DNA of 64,000 nt, from assembly GCA_036172665.1 (NCBI GenBank), contig CM069873.1:38554001-38618000 (forward strand), given 5' to 3'. Position 1 is the stretch's first letter; every line of letters starts with the position of its first letter. The notes beneath the pieces were generated by a model. It ran no database searches. It had not been told where the DNA came from and saw only the letters and a program-made list of their open reading frames with translations. The translations under genes were made by a program, and so were the position numbers. This document shows positions 29,990 to 41,590 of this stretch, piece after piece. The DNA is from Prosopocoilus inquinatus. Lineage: Eukaryota; Arthropoda; Insecta; Coleoptera; Lucanidae.

Positions 29990-30240
29990 CAATCAAAAAC
30001 AATTTGCAACAAATTCTTTTAGAAACTTTGCAGTGAAACCCTCGAGCAGCTCTTTCAGCCCTATTCGGGGCTTCTTCAGCAGAAACTTTCTTACAGTTCT
30101 CAAATTTCTGTAAAAATGATTAGTGAGTGTATTTCTATTAAGATTCCATTTTTCCTTTTTTCCATGACTCTAGCCGTACTTAATATTAAATTCCTCTTCT
30201 ATAGCTCAAATTATCAATTGTCAAGTATCAACATGTCTAA
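29990..30240 (-). repeat. Degenerate copy of the hammerhead repeat, left piece
   Basis: Contains CTCGAGCAGCTCTTTCAGCC and GGGGCTTCTTCAGCAGAAA, the reverse complement of the hammerhead region of the 50.5-52.2 kb repeat, but lacks the stem III/cleavage segment. It was separated from 31693-31940 by the Harbinger insertion. Confidence 0.7.
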
Positions 30241-31692
30241 CGGTCGGTTTCACAAAGCTTCGTCAAATATTTAAGTTCTGATTAACTCTGTAACGAATGC
30301 TTAAGTAGGAAAACAACCGTATTTAACGATGATTAACTTAACGATGATTACTAAACGGCTTGCTCTCTAATCGGTCGTCAAATAGTCTTAATCCTCCGTT
30401 AAGTGTTTCACAAAGCTCGATTAAGAGTTAACGCTTCGTTTACTTCTGTCTAATCAGGCGTTATATTAATCGATAAAATTCCAGCGATTAAAAAGCAACA
30501 AGTGAATTTTCCATAGTTATTATCAAGCTTTTTTGATATAAAAATTCCTCATATATATCTAAAAAATAATTATAATTTTATTTAAAAATGTAACGTACCT
30601 TAAATATGAAAAATAATAACATTTCTGTACTTTTTACTCACTTGGTTTATTGATTAATTATACGACACTATTTCGGAAATTATTTTCAAGAACAAACAAT
30701 TCGAAATTATTTCAAAATGTTATTATTGTCATTTGTTCAGGAAGTAGTTTAATAAGAATATCAATTTTGGAGATTAATGGTATTGCAAATTTAACGGTGG
30801 GGATACCCTAAGGCTTAGATTTTAAATCTATTAATGGCTTTGAAGGCCAAATGCAACCTCACTTTCTTCTCTGACGATAAAGAAATGCGTCCTTAAGGTA
30901 GGATTCATTTTATAAGAGACAGAAATAATCCTTTTAATGATTTGGATGATAATGAATTTAACGTATCGCTTTTCCAAAGAAGTTATGGAACTCTTTGGTC
31001 CCACACTAGAACCTGACTAGAACCTGCAACAAGCAAAAATAAATTTATTTTATCGTACAAATCAGTTGCTGATAAACTTACGTTATTATCCACTGAAATA
31101 TTTCAACAGCTGATTCCTGATACTTTCAGAAACCATCGACACGTAGAATAATTCATCGTGTCACTTATCTTATTGCAAGGCAAAGCAAACAGTTAATTAA
31201 ATTGCCAATAGAAGAAGCTCCGCAAGTTAACATTAGGCTTTTCTCATGTCATTGGCAGCACAGATTGTACCCCATGTTAAAATTATTTCACCTGATGGTA
31301 ATCCCGCTGAGCTGTACCACAACAGAAAATGTGTCTGCTATATACATATGTTCAAGTAATTCAACTGCACTAAAGTTTCCTTCCTCTTTCTTTCTTTTTT
31401 CCTTTTTCATTTTTAAAAATCATTAACTGCACTAATGCGAAGAATTTAAGATGTTTTTATTTATTTTGAGTTTCTAACCTCGCACTACCTGATTGCAGGC
31501 CTGACGCCATGACGACAGATTACTTTAAAGCGGTGTCAAAGTGGCAATTTTTCGATGTTGCCAAACGTAAACTCCAATTAGTTAATCAGAGATTAACATA
31601 ATACATTTTTGTTTTGTGAAACAGCATCAAATTTTTGACACTGATTAAACTTAGTTAATCAACGCTTTAACAAAGCTTTGTGAAACCAGCCA
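30241..31692 (+). mobile_element. PIF/Harbinger-type DNA transposon relic
   Basis: Ends are inverted: CGGTCGGTTTCACAAAGCTT at the left and its near match at 31673-31692, flanked by TAA at 30238-30240 and 31693-31695, the 3-bp duplication of this superfamily. GGTTTCACAAAGC-like motifs recur subterminally. The inside keeps HARBI1-like transposase scraps on the plus strand: RNNPFNDLDDNEFNVSLFQR (near 30920) and HVKIISPDGNPAELYHNRK (near 31275, the region after the first catalytic Asp). Many stops and deletions; non-autonomous. Confidence 0.75.
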
Positions 31693-31832
31693 TAAGTAGA
31701 GCAAGTCCCAGGTTGACAGCTACTTTAAATTTTTGGCCAAAAAGCGATGGTAGGATGTCGCTGTTTTATGTTTTCATCACTATTACATTGCGAATAAATT
31801 GGTCGTCATTGTTGGTTTGCAATAAAAATTTA

Positions 31833-31895
31833 GAGCTATGTTTCTGCTGACGAAGCCCCGAACAGGGCTGAAACAGCTGTACAGTGGGTACTCGA
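31833..31895 (+). ncRNA. Degenerate type I hammerhead ribozyme copy
   Basis: CTGACGA core, perfect stem II AGCCC/GGGCT with a 6-nt loop, GAAAC and GTA cleavage triplet are intact, but inner stem I pairing is reduced by substitutions. It lies in the remnant repeat right of the Harbinger element (31693-31940). Confidence 0.6.
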
Positions 31896-31966
31896 GTTTG
31901 TCACTGCAATCACAAGCTATTTGCAACAAAACTTTTATTTTTTTTGGCTCGTATGGTACAAATATT

Positions 31967-32376
31967 AATTGAAATTAACCTCCGCCCACAATAATTTTTA
32001 TATCCGTAGATACGTATTTCGGCCATATTAATTTATATTTACTTACATTTAGACATATGTATCTTTTAGGATGATTACATTGTTGTTAGGTTTAACACTT
32101 TTATGATTTTGTCAGTGTGATTAGGTTGTTTTTAGACAATTTTTAGTGCTTTTAATTTGGTAGCGTACTGTAGATGGTAACAACTTAAAAGCACTAAAAA
32201 ATGTCTAAAAACAACCTTATCACACTGACAAAATCATAAAAATGTTGAACCTAACAACAATGTAATCATCCTAAAAGATATATATGTCTAAATGTAAGTA
32301 AATATAAATTAATATGGCTGAAATACGACGTATCTACGGATATAAAAATTATTGTGGGCAAAGGTTAATTTCAATT
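31967..32376. mobile_element. 410-bp foldback element
   Basis: Arms 31967-32156 and 32186-32376 are long near-perfect inverted repeats (outer ends AATTGAAATTAACC / GGTTAATTTCAATT) around a ~29-bp centre. No coding content; superfamily not determined. Confidence 0.85.
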
Positions 32377-32545
32377 ATCTCTTAAACTACAGTCTCCTTT
32401 ACTATTTTAATACAAATTTTAGTTGCAGGGAAAAGTTTGGTGTACCAGTTTTGTATTTTGAAGTTTAAATTTTAGACACCGGAACAAATTCAGCTCCCAT
32501 TGCATTTGAATTAAGCACAAGAAGTGTAAAACTAAAAGAAATGCA

Positions 32546-34510
32546 CTATTTTACACCAAACAATTTAATGTAATCGTCTACTACTGTATTTGTTCGGGCA
32601 TCCCTATGACTTAATTTTCTGTTAATTAAAGTTACAAGATATTTAACCATAATGTAAGTAATGGCGGTCTGAATGTCACTTGCAATATTGTGATTACTGC
32701 AAAAATCTGGTATATGAACCGTTGTCTGATTAGCAATTTGTAAAATAACATTTCGTGAGGTTACACATGTCAGAAATAATTGCATTTGTTTTTTTAATAA
32801 GTTAGTTATATTTACAAAATTTTTATTGGGATACCGAAGCAATTGATTGTTATAGTCTTTCAGTATAATTAGAGCATAATCTTCATCAGCTTTGAATAAA
32901 AATTGTGTGTTGGAATTTTCACAATTTCCGGAAACTGAATGTATTAGTATATTATTTATTATGGCTGTTTTAAAGACAGAAGAAAAGTGATGTGTAGTGG
33001 GATCCATATTTTGTCCACACAATCCTCTTATATACCCAAAAAAGTTCTCCAACGGATCTTGGTTAAAAGTACGAGGAGCTAAACAACGGAAACCTAGTTT
33101 ATGCATCTTTTTCCATAGTAATTCTATATTAGACATAGTAACAACTAAATTTTTTATCGATGGAGGAGCATTTCCTTTATTTTCATTCAATCTATCAAAA
33201 CATTCTAAACTTTGAAGATTTTTTTTAGCATCAATCCAAAACTGTAAATGAGGAGATTGATATGTTAGCGGACCATTTAAGGGTTTCTTTGACTTAAACA
33301 CTGAATTTAAAGAATTAAAAAGGCGATCCATAAATAACACAAAAGTAGCTGTATTCCGGTTACTCAGAACTCCACATTTTGCAGCAAATGATAAGCCAGC
33401 ATATACATTATTACTGAACAACTGAGCAGCCAACTTAACTTTCATTTTTCTCCTACCTTTTGGGTTAATATGTTCTTCTGTTAACTTTGGGCAAATTTTG
33501 CCGTCTGGAGTGATTGCATCAATTTTATATAAAGTTTCAATATCTGTAAATTTTGCAAGGTTACCATTAAAGAAATTGTTTTTTGTTAAAAATAAATTTC
33601 TTACACCTTTAAGCAAATGGGGTGGATCAAATATATGAACTACATCGTAATTTAAAATTTTATATCGATAAAAGTTGGAATTTGTTGGAAGTTCTTTAAT
33701 AGCTTTGACATTTGTAGAACTTTGATCACTAACTGTTGCAAGAATTGTGTGTTGATGAAGAGTTTTTATTATTGTTGTAATCAGATTTTTTAAAATAAAA
33801 CTTGGTGTTGTACTTTGCACAAAATAGTACGCTATTGGCTGCTGCCATTTTTTATTAATTATGCGTAACATAAATGCTAAAACATGATCTGCTATTTTAT
33901 TTTCGGAGACACTTTCGAACTGCACTAAACCGGAGAGTGAACTTTTATTTAACTGTAAATGTGGTTTCAATTTCATTTCATCAAAAATCAGAACTCCATA
34001 TCTATTTAAAGGCTGCATGGTTTTTGAAATAGAATTTAAATATTTTAGAATATTATTATTAATGCCCACTTTAATATTGATTGTTGCTAATGAACGCATC
34101 AACGTACTACGCGACGGCAAATTAAAAATACTCTAGAGAAATCTATAAGTTTTTGGACTTTTTTTGTAAAGTGCTAGAAATAGCGCTTTTTCTTTTGAAG
34201 ACTAAACAGCTTTCTTCTTAAATATTTTGAATTGCGACTGAATAAATATTAATGTAGATTTACTTAATCTATTTTGATGCCTTTTGACATTTTTAATTAA
34301 GTAACTTATTAAACTGTCATCTGCTTCTTTCCTTTTGACCTTCAGTTGCTTTTGAAAATAGTTTAACGATCTCTTACATTTGATGATTTCCCTATAGAGA
34401 TACTTTTTCTTGGGTGTTAATTGTGTTGAGGGGATTCCTATCTGCTTTAATATTTTGTGAGACTTTTTGCCAGCTAGACAAAAAACAGAAAGCATGTCAC
34501 TGTGGTGCAT
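32546..34510 (-). pseudogene. P-element-type (THAP9-like) transposase
   Basis: The 524-codon open part (34120-32546) has the P-element core: YGVLIFDEMKLKPHLQ, VVHIFDPPHLLKGVRNLF and FNQDPLENFFGYIRGL. Upstream in the same frame, 34510-34202 encodes a basic coiled-coil segment (LKQIGIPSTQLTPKKKYLYR). Two in-frame TAG codons, near 34200 and 34137, interrupt the join, so it is not a domesticated gene in its present form. A THAP DNA-binding remnant lies at 35290-35385, probably a separate exon. Confidence 0.87.
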
Positions 34511-34806
34511 AATCTAGATCCAATAGATCCAATTATAAAATATGAAATGTTGATATATTATCTCTCGCTTTAGGATGGCAGAATGTGTAATGTAAAAACT
34601 TTACAAATGGAAAATTAAAATGGCAAGTAAATAAGTAAACCATGTGGAATTTTCTTAAAAAACTATTGAAACATTTGACTAAAAGAACTTGGATTGGATT
34701 TACCTATATTCCTGTTATGAATTTTTTTTGACAGAGTTTGAAATAAAACAATGTTTGTAAATGATTACCTGAAATTAAATTTTGCTGAGATGTTGAAGGT
34801 AATGGT

Positions 34807-34926
34807 GTAATGTTGTCCAATGTTGATAGTGGTGATGTAATGCTGTGCGATGTTGATGTTCGTGGTGTAATGTTGTCCGATGTTGACGGTGGTGGTGTAA
34901 TGCTGTGCGATGTTGACGGTGGTGGT
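34807..34926. repeat. Four tandem copies of a 30-bp unit
   Basis: GTAATG(T/C)TGT(C)CGATGTTGA-type units of 30 bp. On the minus strand they encode a 10-residue Ser-Thr-Pro repeat (STSHSITPPP-like), probably a linker of the P-element protein. Confidence 0.85.
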
Positions 34927-35129
34927 ATAATGGTGACTGTTCTATTTGATTGCATAGTTGTAGGCATCTTGATATCCTTAATAATTTGCTGCAATGTTGA
35001 TGGAGGTGATGATGTTCTTGGTAACTTTGCTGCAATAATTATATAGATTAAAAGGATATATATTTTAAATAGTATAGTCTTATTTACTACATTCTTGACT
35101 TCCTAAAGATGCTAAATCCAGTTCTTTTT

Positions 35130-35395
35130 CTTCTGTTTTGTCTCCACAGTGTGATGGTAATTTTATAGTTGGAATAGCCCCTCTATTCAATTTAATTTTT
35201 TCTGACGTTTGAAACTGAAAATCTTACAAATTTTGTAAGCTCGAATAGCTGAATCTGATTTATTAATGAATTGCACTGCCAATATTTTCAAGCCATTTTC
35301 TTCGCAACTCTTTATTTCTGGGAAATGAATGTAAAGTTACGTTTTCTTGGTTTAAACTTTTTCCACATCCGGGATCGCATCATTTCTGTAATATA
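35130..35395 (-). pseudogene. THAP zinc-finger exon remnant of the P element
   Basis: On the minus strand GCGKSLNQENVTLHSFPRNK followed by ELRRKWLENI matches the C2CH THAP domain. After stops, LNRGAIPTIKLPSHCGDK holds the end of the domain (the AVPTIF-like position). The domain normally gives sequence-specific DNA binding to P-type transposases. Confidence 0.7.
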
Positions 35396-35903
35396 AACCC
35401 TTGAATTAGCGATTACTATTCTTATATTTAATAATGAAATGGAATTTATCAAAATGCTGTAATAATACTTACGTTTCAGTGTATACCTATCACAATAAAA
35501 TTACAACGCAGTACGCAAAATTATAAACCGGTGATTTACAACCTATCGTTTACGTTTCTCTCTCTCTAATGTTCGTCACGATACCTCTCACTCTACATTC
35601 CATCCACCCCATACCAGATCATTGCCTAACATTAACTTATGGTAGAATCCATAACCTTGAAACATTTGTAATTGGTTTTTACAAATTTTTAGTTAGAATG
35701 TAAATATTACCTACCTATATTTTGTAGAATGATGCCCGTAAGCACATTGCCCTCAGCACATTTTGGTTATACAAAGGCGTCCTGTTGAATGTTCAGCTAC
35801 AAAATTTTATAGCTCGGCCGCTAAAAAAAGATGATGTGGTAAATATTGATGAAATTTACAGTGAATACATACAAGACATCTTATTTTGTTTGGTTTTAGT
35901 TTA

Positions 35904-37257
35904 TACCGGCTGTTTCAAATTGGGTGTGCACTGAAGGGATCTCCTAAACCGTAAGAGATACAAATTCGGGTAAATGGAAGAAAAGTTGCATGAATCAATG
36001 CCTAATTCGTATCCATTGAGAGAATGATTTTTTTCTCATTTCTTCTTGAGTTATTAATAAAAATGTGAGAAAATCGATTTTCTTTTTCTCTCTGTATCTC
36101 TTTTATTATACTTAATTTTGAAATTCTGATTTAACTTTCTACAGGCACTTTTGATTCTGCTTCGAATAAAAGTAATAGAATTGAAGTCAAACATTTCGTC
36201 TTCCCACGACCATCATCAGTTTCGATTTTTTAAATACAACTTATGTCTGTTTATTGTTCTATTCGATAGCATTTCTTCTCCTGATTACAATGATATATCA
36301 CACTTAATAATTGATATTAATTTGAAGCTAGACAACACATAGGATTAAGAACGAATCTGTGTCTTGAAAGCAGTGGAGGACATTTCGAGGATTTACTTTA
36401 ATTTATTTATTTCACTTTATTTATTTCACAGGGTCATGTTCTTCGTCAATAATTTTTATTCAACTTATTTATTCTGTTCTTGCAATTTAATATGTTTATA
36501 TTGATGTTTATTTGGTTTGTGTTAACCACATCATATCATTTAGTCAATATTTATTGACTTTTCCTCTTCCGACAACTGAATGTTGTTGCTAATACTTAAC
36601 ACATAAAAAAGAGTTTAGGAATGAATTTACTTATTAAGAAAAACATGACGAAACGATATCAGTTTTTTTGTAATATTCCAACTATACTTGAAAAAAAGGT
36701 ATTAAGTATTATACTCACTGAAATCAAAAGAAAAAATGCTTTCGACTAGAATAATAAAAAGATAAGTAAAGGAACAAAAAATTTGAAATTATGTATTAAA
36801 TAAAATTTTCATATAAAATCTGAATTATTTAAGCTTCAAATTAATATTAACTATTAAGTGTGACATATCATTGTAATCAGGAGAAGAAATGCTATCGAAT
36901 AGAACAATAAAAAGATATAAGTTGTATTAAAAAATCGAAACTGATGATGGTCGTGGGAAGACGAAACGTTTGGCTTCAATTCTCTTACTCTTGTTCGAAG
37001 CAGAATCAAAAAGTGCCTGTAGAAAGTTAAATCAGAATTTCAAAATTAAGTATAATACAAGAGAAACAGAGAGAAAAAGAAAATCGATTTTTTCATATTT
37101 TCATTAATATCTCAAGAAGAAATAAGAAAAAAATCATTCTCTCAATGGATACGAATTAGGCATTGATTCGTGCAACTTTTCTTCCATTTAACCGAATTTG
37201 TATCTCTTACGGTTTAGGAGATCCCTTCAGTGCACACCCAATTTGAAACAGCCGGTA
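35904..37257. mobile_element. 1.35-kb foldback element with ~420-bp arms
   Basis: Starts TACCGGCTGTTTCAAATTGG and ends in its complement, flanked by TA on both sides (35902-35903, 37258-37259). Arms extend to about 36325 and from about 36840. There is no transposase; the spacer is AT-rich non-coding. TA duplication suggests a Tc1/mariner-like mobiliser. Confidence 0.85.
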
Positions 37258-37403
37258 TAATGTTCTGAACTTGGATTTTGATGCTGCGCAAGGTCATTGT
37301 GTTTTAGATGAAGACATACACACGGTACACAATCCCGCTCTTGCATATTTCATCTTAGATTTAAATTATGAATAGTAAGTATAATTTTTGTAAGTTTATA
37401 TTA

Positions 37404-37737
37404 CAGTAGAGTCTCAATACAGTGAACTAATTGAGGAACGGCTTTGTCACTCCACCGAGGTTGTCCACTGTACAAAGTGCTGTAAAAACACCTCATCTGT
37501 GATACCTCATCTGTGATACTTACAGTGTGTTATACATGTACCAAACCACTGCTAAAACTAAGCTTTGTAATAATCAGTTGTAAGTGTGTCAAGGAAGTTC
37601 CTACGTATGTACGGTTTGTGCAGTTCACTCTAGCGAGGTACATTTTGTTCTCTATTCAGAGGTTGATGTAAATATTTTGTGTTCACTGAAATAGATAGTT
37701 CACTATATGGTATATTCACTATACTGAGACTCTACTG
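37404..37737. mobile_element. Pogo/Tigger-like MITE
   Basis: 334 bp with ends CAGTAGAGTCTCAATA and TATACTGAGACTCTACTG, flanked by TA duplications. CAGTAGAGTCTC termini are typical of pogo-like non-autonomous elements. No coding sequence. Confidence 0.8.
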
Positions 37738-37739
37738 TA

Positions 37740-38244
37740 TTAATTTTATGTCATCATGGTAAACATTAGTAAGAAAGCCATATTTAGCCACATGCAACGG
37801 GAAATCATATGGTTGCAAGGCAAGAGATTGTGGATCATGCAAATTAGTGCCGCCAACACTAGTGGATACGAAACAATTGTTTTACATGAACTGTGGTAGG
37901 AAATTTCTAGATTCTGAGTACGGCCGCCGCAGCATCGCTTATCTCAACACGGTGTAAAACAAGACATTGCATCGTGCTGACGCTTTGTTTTTAGTAGATT
38001 AGTGCATTGCATTGTAAGAGTAGTATTAGTCTGAATGCCGTGGCTTTAACATTGCCTTTTTCAATTAATCTCAATTTTTGTATTTTTTTCAATAAATTAT
38101 TGTTTTTTTAAAAATCGTTTTACGCGAACGCGTAATTTAATTAAAGTGTATTCTTGATTGCACAATTTATTTTCGCACACTTGCAAGTTTTACTCACGAT
38201 AATTCCCTTATGTTATTTTTGAATAACCAGGAAAATTGAGGTTT
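37740..38244. other. Non-coding interval
   Basis: I see no gene or repeat boundary here. Confidence 0.4.
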
Positions 38245-38248
38245 TCCG

Positions 38249-38503
38249 TGTAAGAAAATAATCTTCGGCACTTCGGTAGTATCAGCATGTTTATAATATT
38301 TATAAAACACGGAAATAATGTGGACGCAGCAGGCTGGCCCGGTCGTGCGAGGAAGTGAATGTCGCTAGATGACGAGCGACGCTGAAAAGTATTACAGTCT
38401 GTTCTTTTATACATCTAAAATGTGAATAGTTAGTTAACTGGTGTTATTACCTAAAAACATAGTTTTCTTAAGCCCTGATTTTGATTATTTGGCACATCCA
38501 ACA
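38249..38503 (+). repeat. Gypsy-B 5' LTR
   Basis: 255 bp, TGTAAGAAAATAATCTTCGG ... CACATCCAACA. AATCAGAAGTGGGATAG directly after it is the candidate primer-binding site. Confidence 0.93.
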
Positions 38504-38655
38504 AATCAGAAGTGGGATAGTGCATTTTAGTGCAGTGCAAAACCCATTTTGAACATTGGACAATAACGTAAGTTTTGACTTTTGTAGTTTTAGTAGTATT
38601 GCATTTGTTTTGCACCAAATTTGAAATTGCTTGTGTATTAGCATATACAAGCGCA

Positions 38656-38967
38656 ATGTCGAGTGAATCGTTAGCGTCGAGGTTTCGTTCGCGCCGTGAA
38701 GGAACCTCGTCGGACAATGTCTCCTCAACTAGATCGCGCTCCAGGTCTCGGTCGTGGGCTTCCCCTGCGAGAATGCGAGCGCGTGATACTCGTCATCGTG
38801 GTAGCGAGCACCGGCTGCGACAACATAAACGAAAGCGTAATAAGCGCGCTCGAGAGTCGTGTTACGAAATGCGTAAATTAAAACGCCGAATTAGAATGTT
38901 GGACTTCGAGTACGGGATCGACATCCAGGACTGCGTCGAACTTACGTTCGACAGTGGCAGCGGATGA
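38656..38967 (+). CDS. Gypsy-B basic leader ORF (gag N-terminus)
   Basis: About 103 codons from ATG 38656: MSSESLASRFRSRREG, an Arg/Ser-rich stretch and a basic tail (RKRNKRARESCYEMRKLKRR). It overlaps by 14 nt the downstream gag frame, which is in +1 relative to it and has its own first ATG only at 38981. It may be the gag N-terminus joined by frameshifting, or cut off by an indel. Confidence 0.5.
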   Translation: MSSESLASRFRSRREGTSSDNVSSTRSRSRSRSWASPARMRARDTRHRGSEHRLRQHKRKRNKRARESCYEMRKLKRRIRMLDFEYGIDIQDCVELTFDSGSG

Positions 38968-40432
38968 GGCGCTGATTCCGATGTTTGATCCGGCTGATCA
39001 TGCTTATTCCGTGGAATCGTGGGTTGCTCGCGTTGATGAGATAGCTCGTGCATATCATTGGGGAGGTTTGGAGACCGTGCGAGTCGTGGCGGGAAGGATA
39101 AAGGGAATGGCAAGGCGATGTTACGACTCTCATAATTTTATTCGTATTGAGTGGTCAGAATTAAAAACATCTCTGATTAAACAATTTAAAAAGCCATTAC
39201 CTTTTGGTAAATTATTTAAAGAAGCTGCAAATTATTCTGCAATGCCAGGACAAAATCTTGGAGAATATTGTTTTAACAAATTAACAAAAATAAAGGCTCT
39301 AAATATTCAGATTCCCGAAAATTATTTAGTTGATACGGTAATTGAAGAGATACCTGATACAGATGTGAGACGTTCAGCTATGACTTCTCACTGTGATGAC
39401 ACAAGTGAATTGTATTCCTTCTTGTGTGCTTTAGGTTCTCTTTCAAAATTTGCAAAAAGACCTCCTGAGCATAAAATCGATATTTCAACAGAAGAGGCTC
39501 ACAAAAGTGACTTCCTAAAGCGAAACCAAGCTGGACTTGATAGCACTGCCACAAATGTGATCAGATCCAAGGCTGGAGTCAAATGTTTCACATGTCAAAA
39601 GATGGGACATTATCATAGTGAATGTCCGAAAAATAAATCTCGTGATGACATGAATAAGAAAAATGATAGAAGCGCGACTACTAATAAAGCAATAAATCAG
39701 ATAAGTTCGGGGATTTTGAGACCTGATTTGTTTACAACCGTAGCTAGGGTGAATGGCATAAAGATGAACTGCCTCCTTGATACAGGAAGCACAACCACCC
39801 TGATTAAAGAGTCCATTGTCAAACGCATAGGGCTAAATTACATTCCAACTGTTGGGCATCTACGAAATTTCAACGGTGAATTGGTAACCAGTATCGGAAA
39901 AGTAGTGACACAAGTCCGTGTAGGTCAAACCGAGACAAATATTAATTTAGTGGTTATGAAAGATAACTTGCTCACGCATGATTGCATTGTTGGTTGCGAT
40001 TTCTTGAAAAGACCAGACGTCTTGATTGTCAAAATAGGAAATACTGTTATGATACGTCAACTAGGAGATCTTAAATTAACACCAGATTGTTTTCGGGATG
40101 TTTTTTGCCATGCGACTGATAATGCAAACGATGTAAATTTTGGCGACGTAACTGGAGAAGTTAAACAGGAATGCCAGGATTTACTGAACGAATTTAAAAT
40201 GTGTATTTCGTTGTCAATGGCCGACATAGGTAAAACTACTGCAACTGAGATGACAATTAAGGTTTTCCGTGAGGAGCCTGTTGTATATCAATCGTACCGT
40301 ATGCCAGCAAAAGAGAAAGAAATATTACGTAATATGATTGAAGACCTTCTAGCCCATAGAATCATTCAAAACTCGACGTCGCCCTATGCTAGTCCGGTAT
40401 TGCTTGTAAAAAAGAAAACAGGAGATTTATAG
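38954..40432 (+). pseudogene. Gypsy-B gag, protease and start of RT
   Basis: First ATG 38981 (MFDPADHAYSVESWVARVDE). Gag capsid helices lead to a CCHC knuckle (CFTCQKMGHYHSEC, near residue 213). The aspartic protease follows with LLDTGSTTTLI and CIVGCDFL, then the RT fingers (VVYQSYRMPAKEKE, HRIIQNSTSPYASPVLLVKK). The frame ends because one extra T in GGAGATTTATAG (40421-40431) shifts the RT frame. Confidence 0.92.
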
Positions 40433-41590
40433 ATTATGTATTGATTTTCGTAGACTTAACGCTATTAAGGTCAAGGACAAGTATCCCTTGCCGTTGATCG
40501 ATGAACAGAACGATCGTTTGGGTGGGCATCAATATTTTATAGGATTAGATTTGGCCTCAGGGTATTACCAGGTACCAATGGCTGCCGATTCTGTGCCCAA
40601 AACAGCTTTCGTGACCCCTGAAGGTCATTATGAATTTCTACGCATGCCTTTTGGGCTCGCGAATGTGCCTGCTGTTTTTCAACGTTTAATGAACAGTGTC
40701 TTGGGAAACCTTAAGAATACCATAGCTTTTCCATATATCGACGACATTATTATACCATGTCTTAGTATCGCAGAGGGCTTTAGTAGGCTACGAACAGTAC
40801 TAGAAGTTTTGAAAGAACATGGATTGACGCTAAAATTGAAGAAATGTGTGTTTTTCACTGAAACGATAGACTATTTGGGTAGAGAAATTTCCGCCGAAGG
40901 AGTGAGACCTGGAAGCAAAAAGGTGCAGGCAGTCCAAGAGATGCGTGCTCCTAATTCTGTTAAGCAGGTACGTCAGTTTCTTGGCTTGTCTGGATATTTC
41001 CGGAAGCACATCGAGAATTATGCAAGAAAAGTAGAACCGATGACTCGTTTGTTGCGATCGGACATACAGTGGCACTGGGGTCCCGAGCAACAGCTGTCCT
41101 TCGAAATGATTCAACGAGCTCTAGTAACTAGGCCTGTACTAGTAATTTTCAATCCTACTTATGGTACTGAATTACACACTGATGCGAGTAGTCTGGATTT
41201 TGGTGGCACACTTCTTCAAAAAGACAGTTCGGGATTGCAAAGAGTGGTAGCTTACTTCAGTAAGCAGACTACCACTGACCAACGCCATTACCATTCTTAC
41301 GAATTAGAAACATTGGCAGTGGTTTTGGCCTTGAAGCATTTCCGAGTCTACCTTCTAGGAATCGAGTTTGTAGTAGTTACTGATTGTAACGCGTTAAGAA
41401 CTGTGTTCACCAAGAAGGATTTGATTCCACGAGTTGCTAGGTGGTGGCTAGAGGTACAAGAGTATACTTTTGAAATAAAATACAGATCAGGCAAGAAGAT
41501 GCCTCATGTAGACACTCTAAGTAGATATCTCGGACAACCAAGTGTGAATTCAGTTGACTTGAAGAAGATTGGGTTGTCGCAGCCCAATTA
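40433..41590 (+). pseudogene. Gypsy-B RT palm, thumb and RNase H
   Basis: After the shift, the frame carries LCIDFRRLN, FIGLDLASGYYQVPMA (palm Asp), MPFGLANVPAVFQRLMN, AFPYIDDIIIP (catalytic YIDD), CVFFTETIDYLG, then RNase H (LHTDASSLDFGG, SYELETLAVVLAL, HVDTLSR). All RT catalytic residues are present. The frame is lost near 41590, before the integrase. Confidence 0.92.

Noticed and set aside
34704..35046. Overlapping open frames on both strands
   Set aside because: Generated by the 30-bp repeat; only the minus frame in line with the P-element protein is plausible.
36938..36975. CTGATGATGG...GACGAAAC in the foldback arms looks like a hammerhead core
   Set aside because: After GAAAC there is no cleavage triplet with a pairing stem I, and sequence before CTGATGA is not complementary to that after it.
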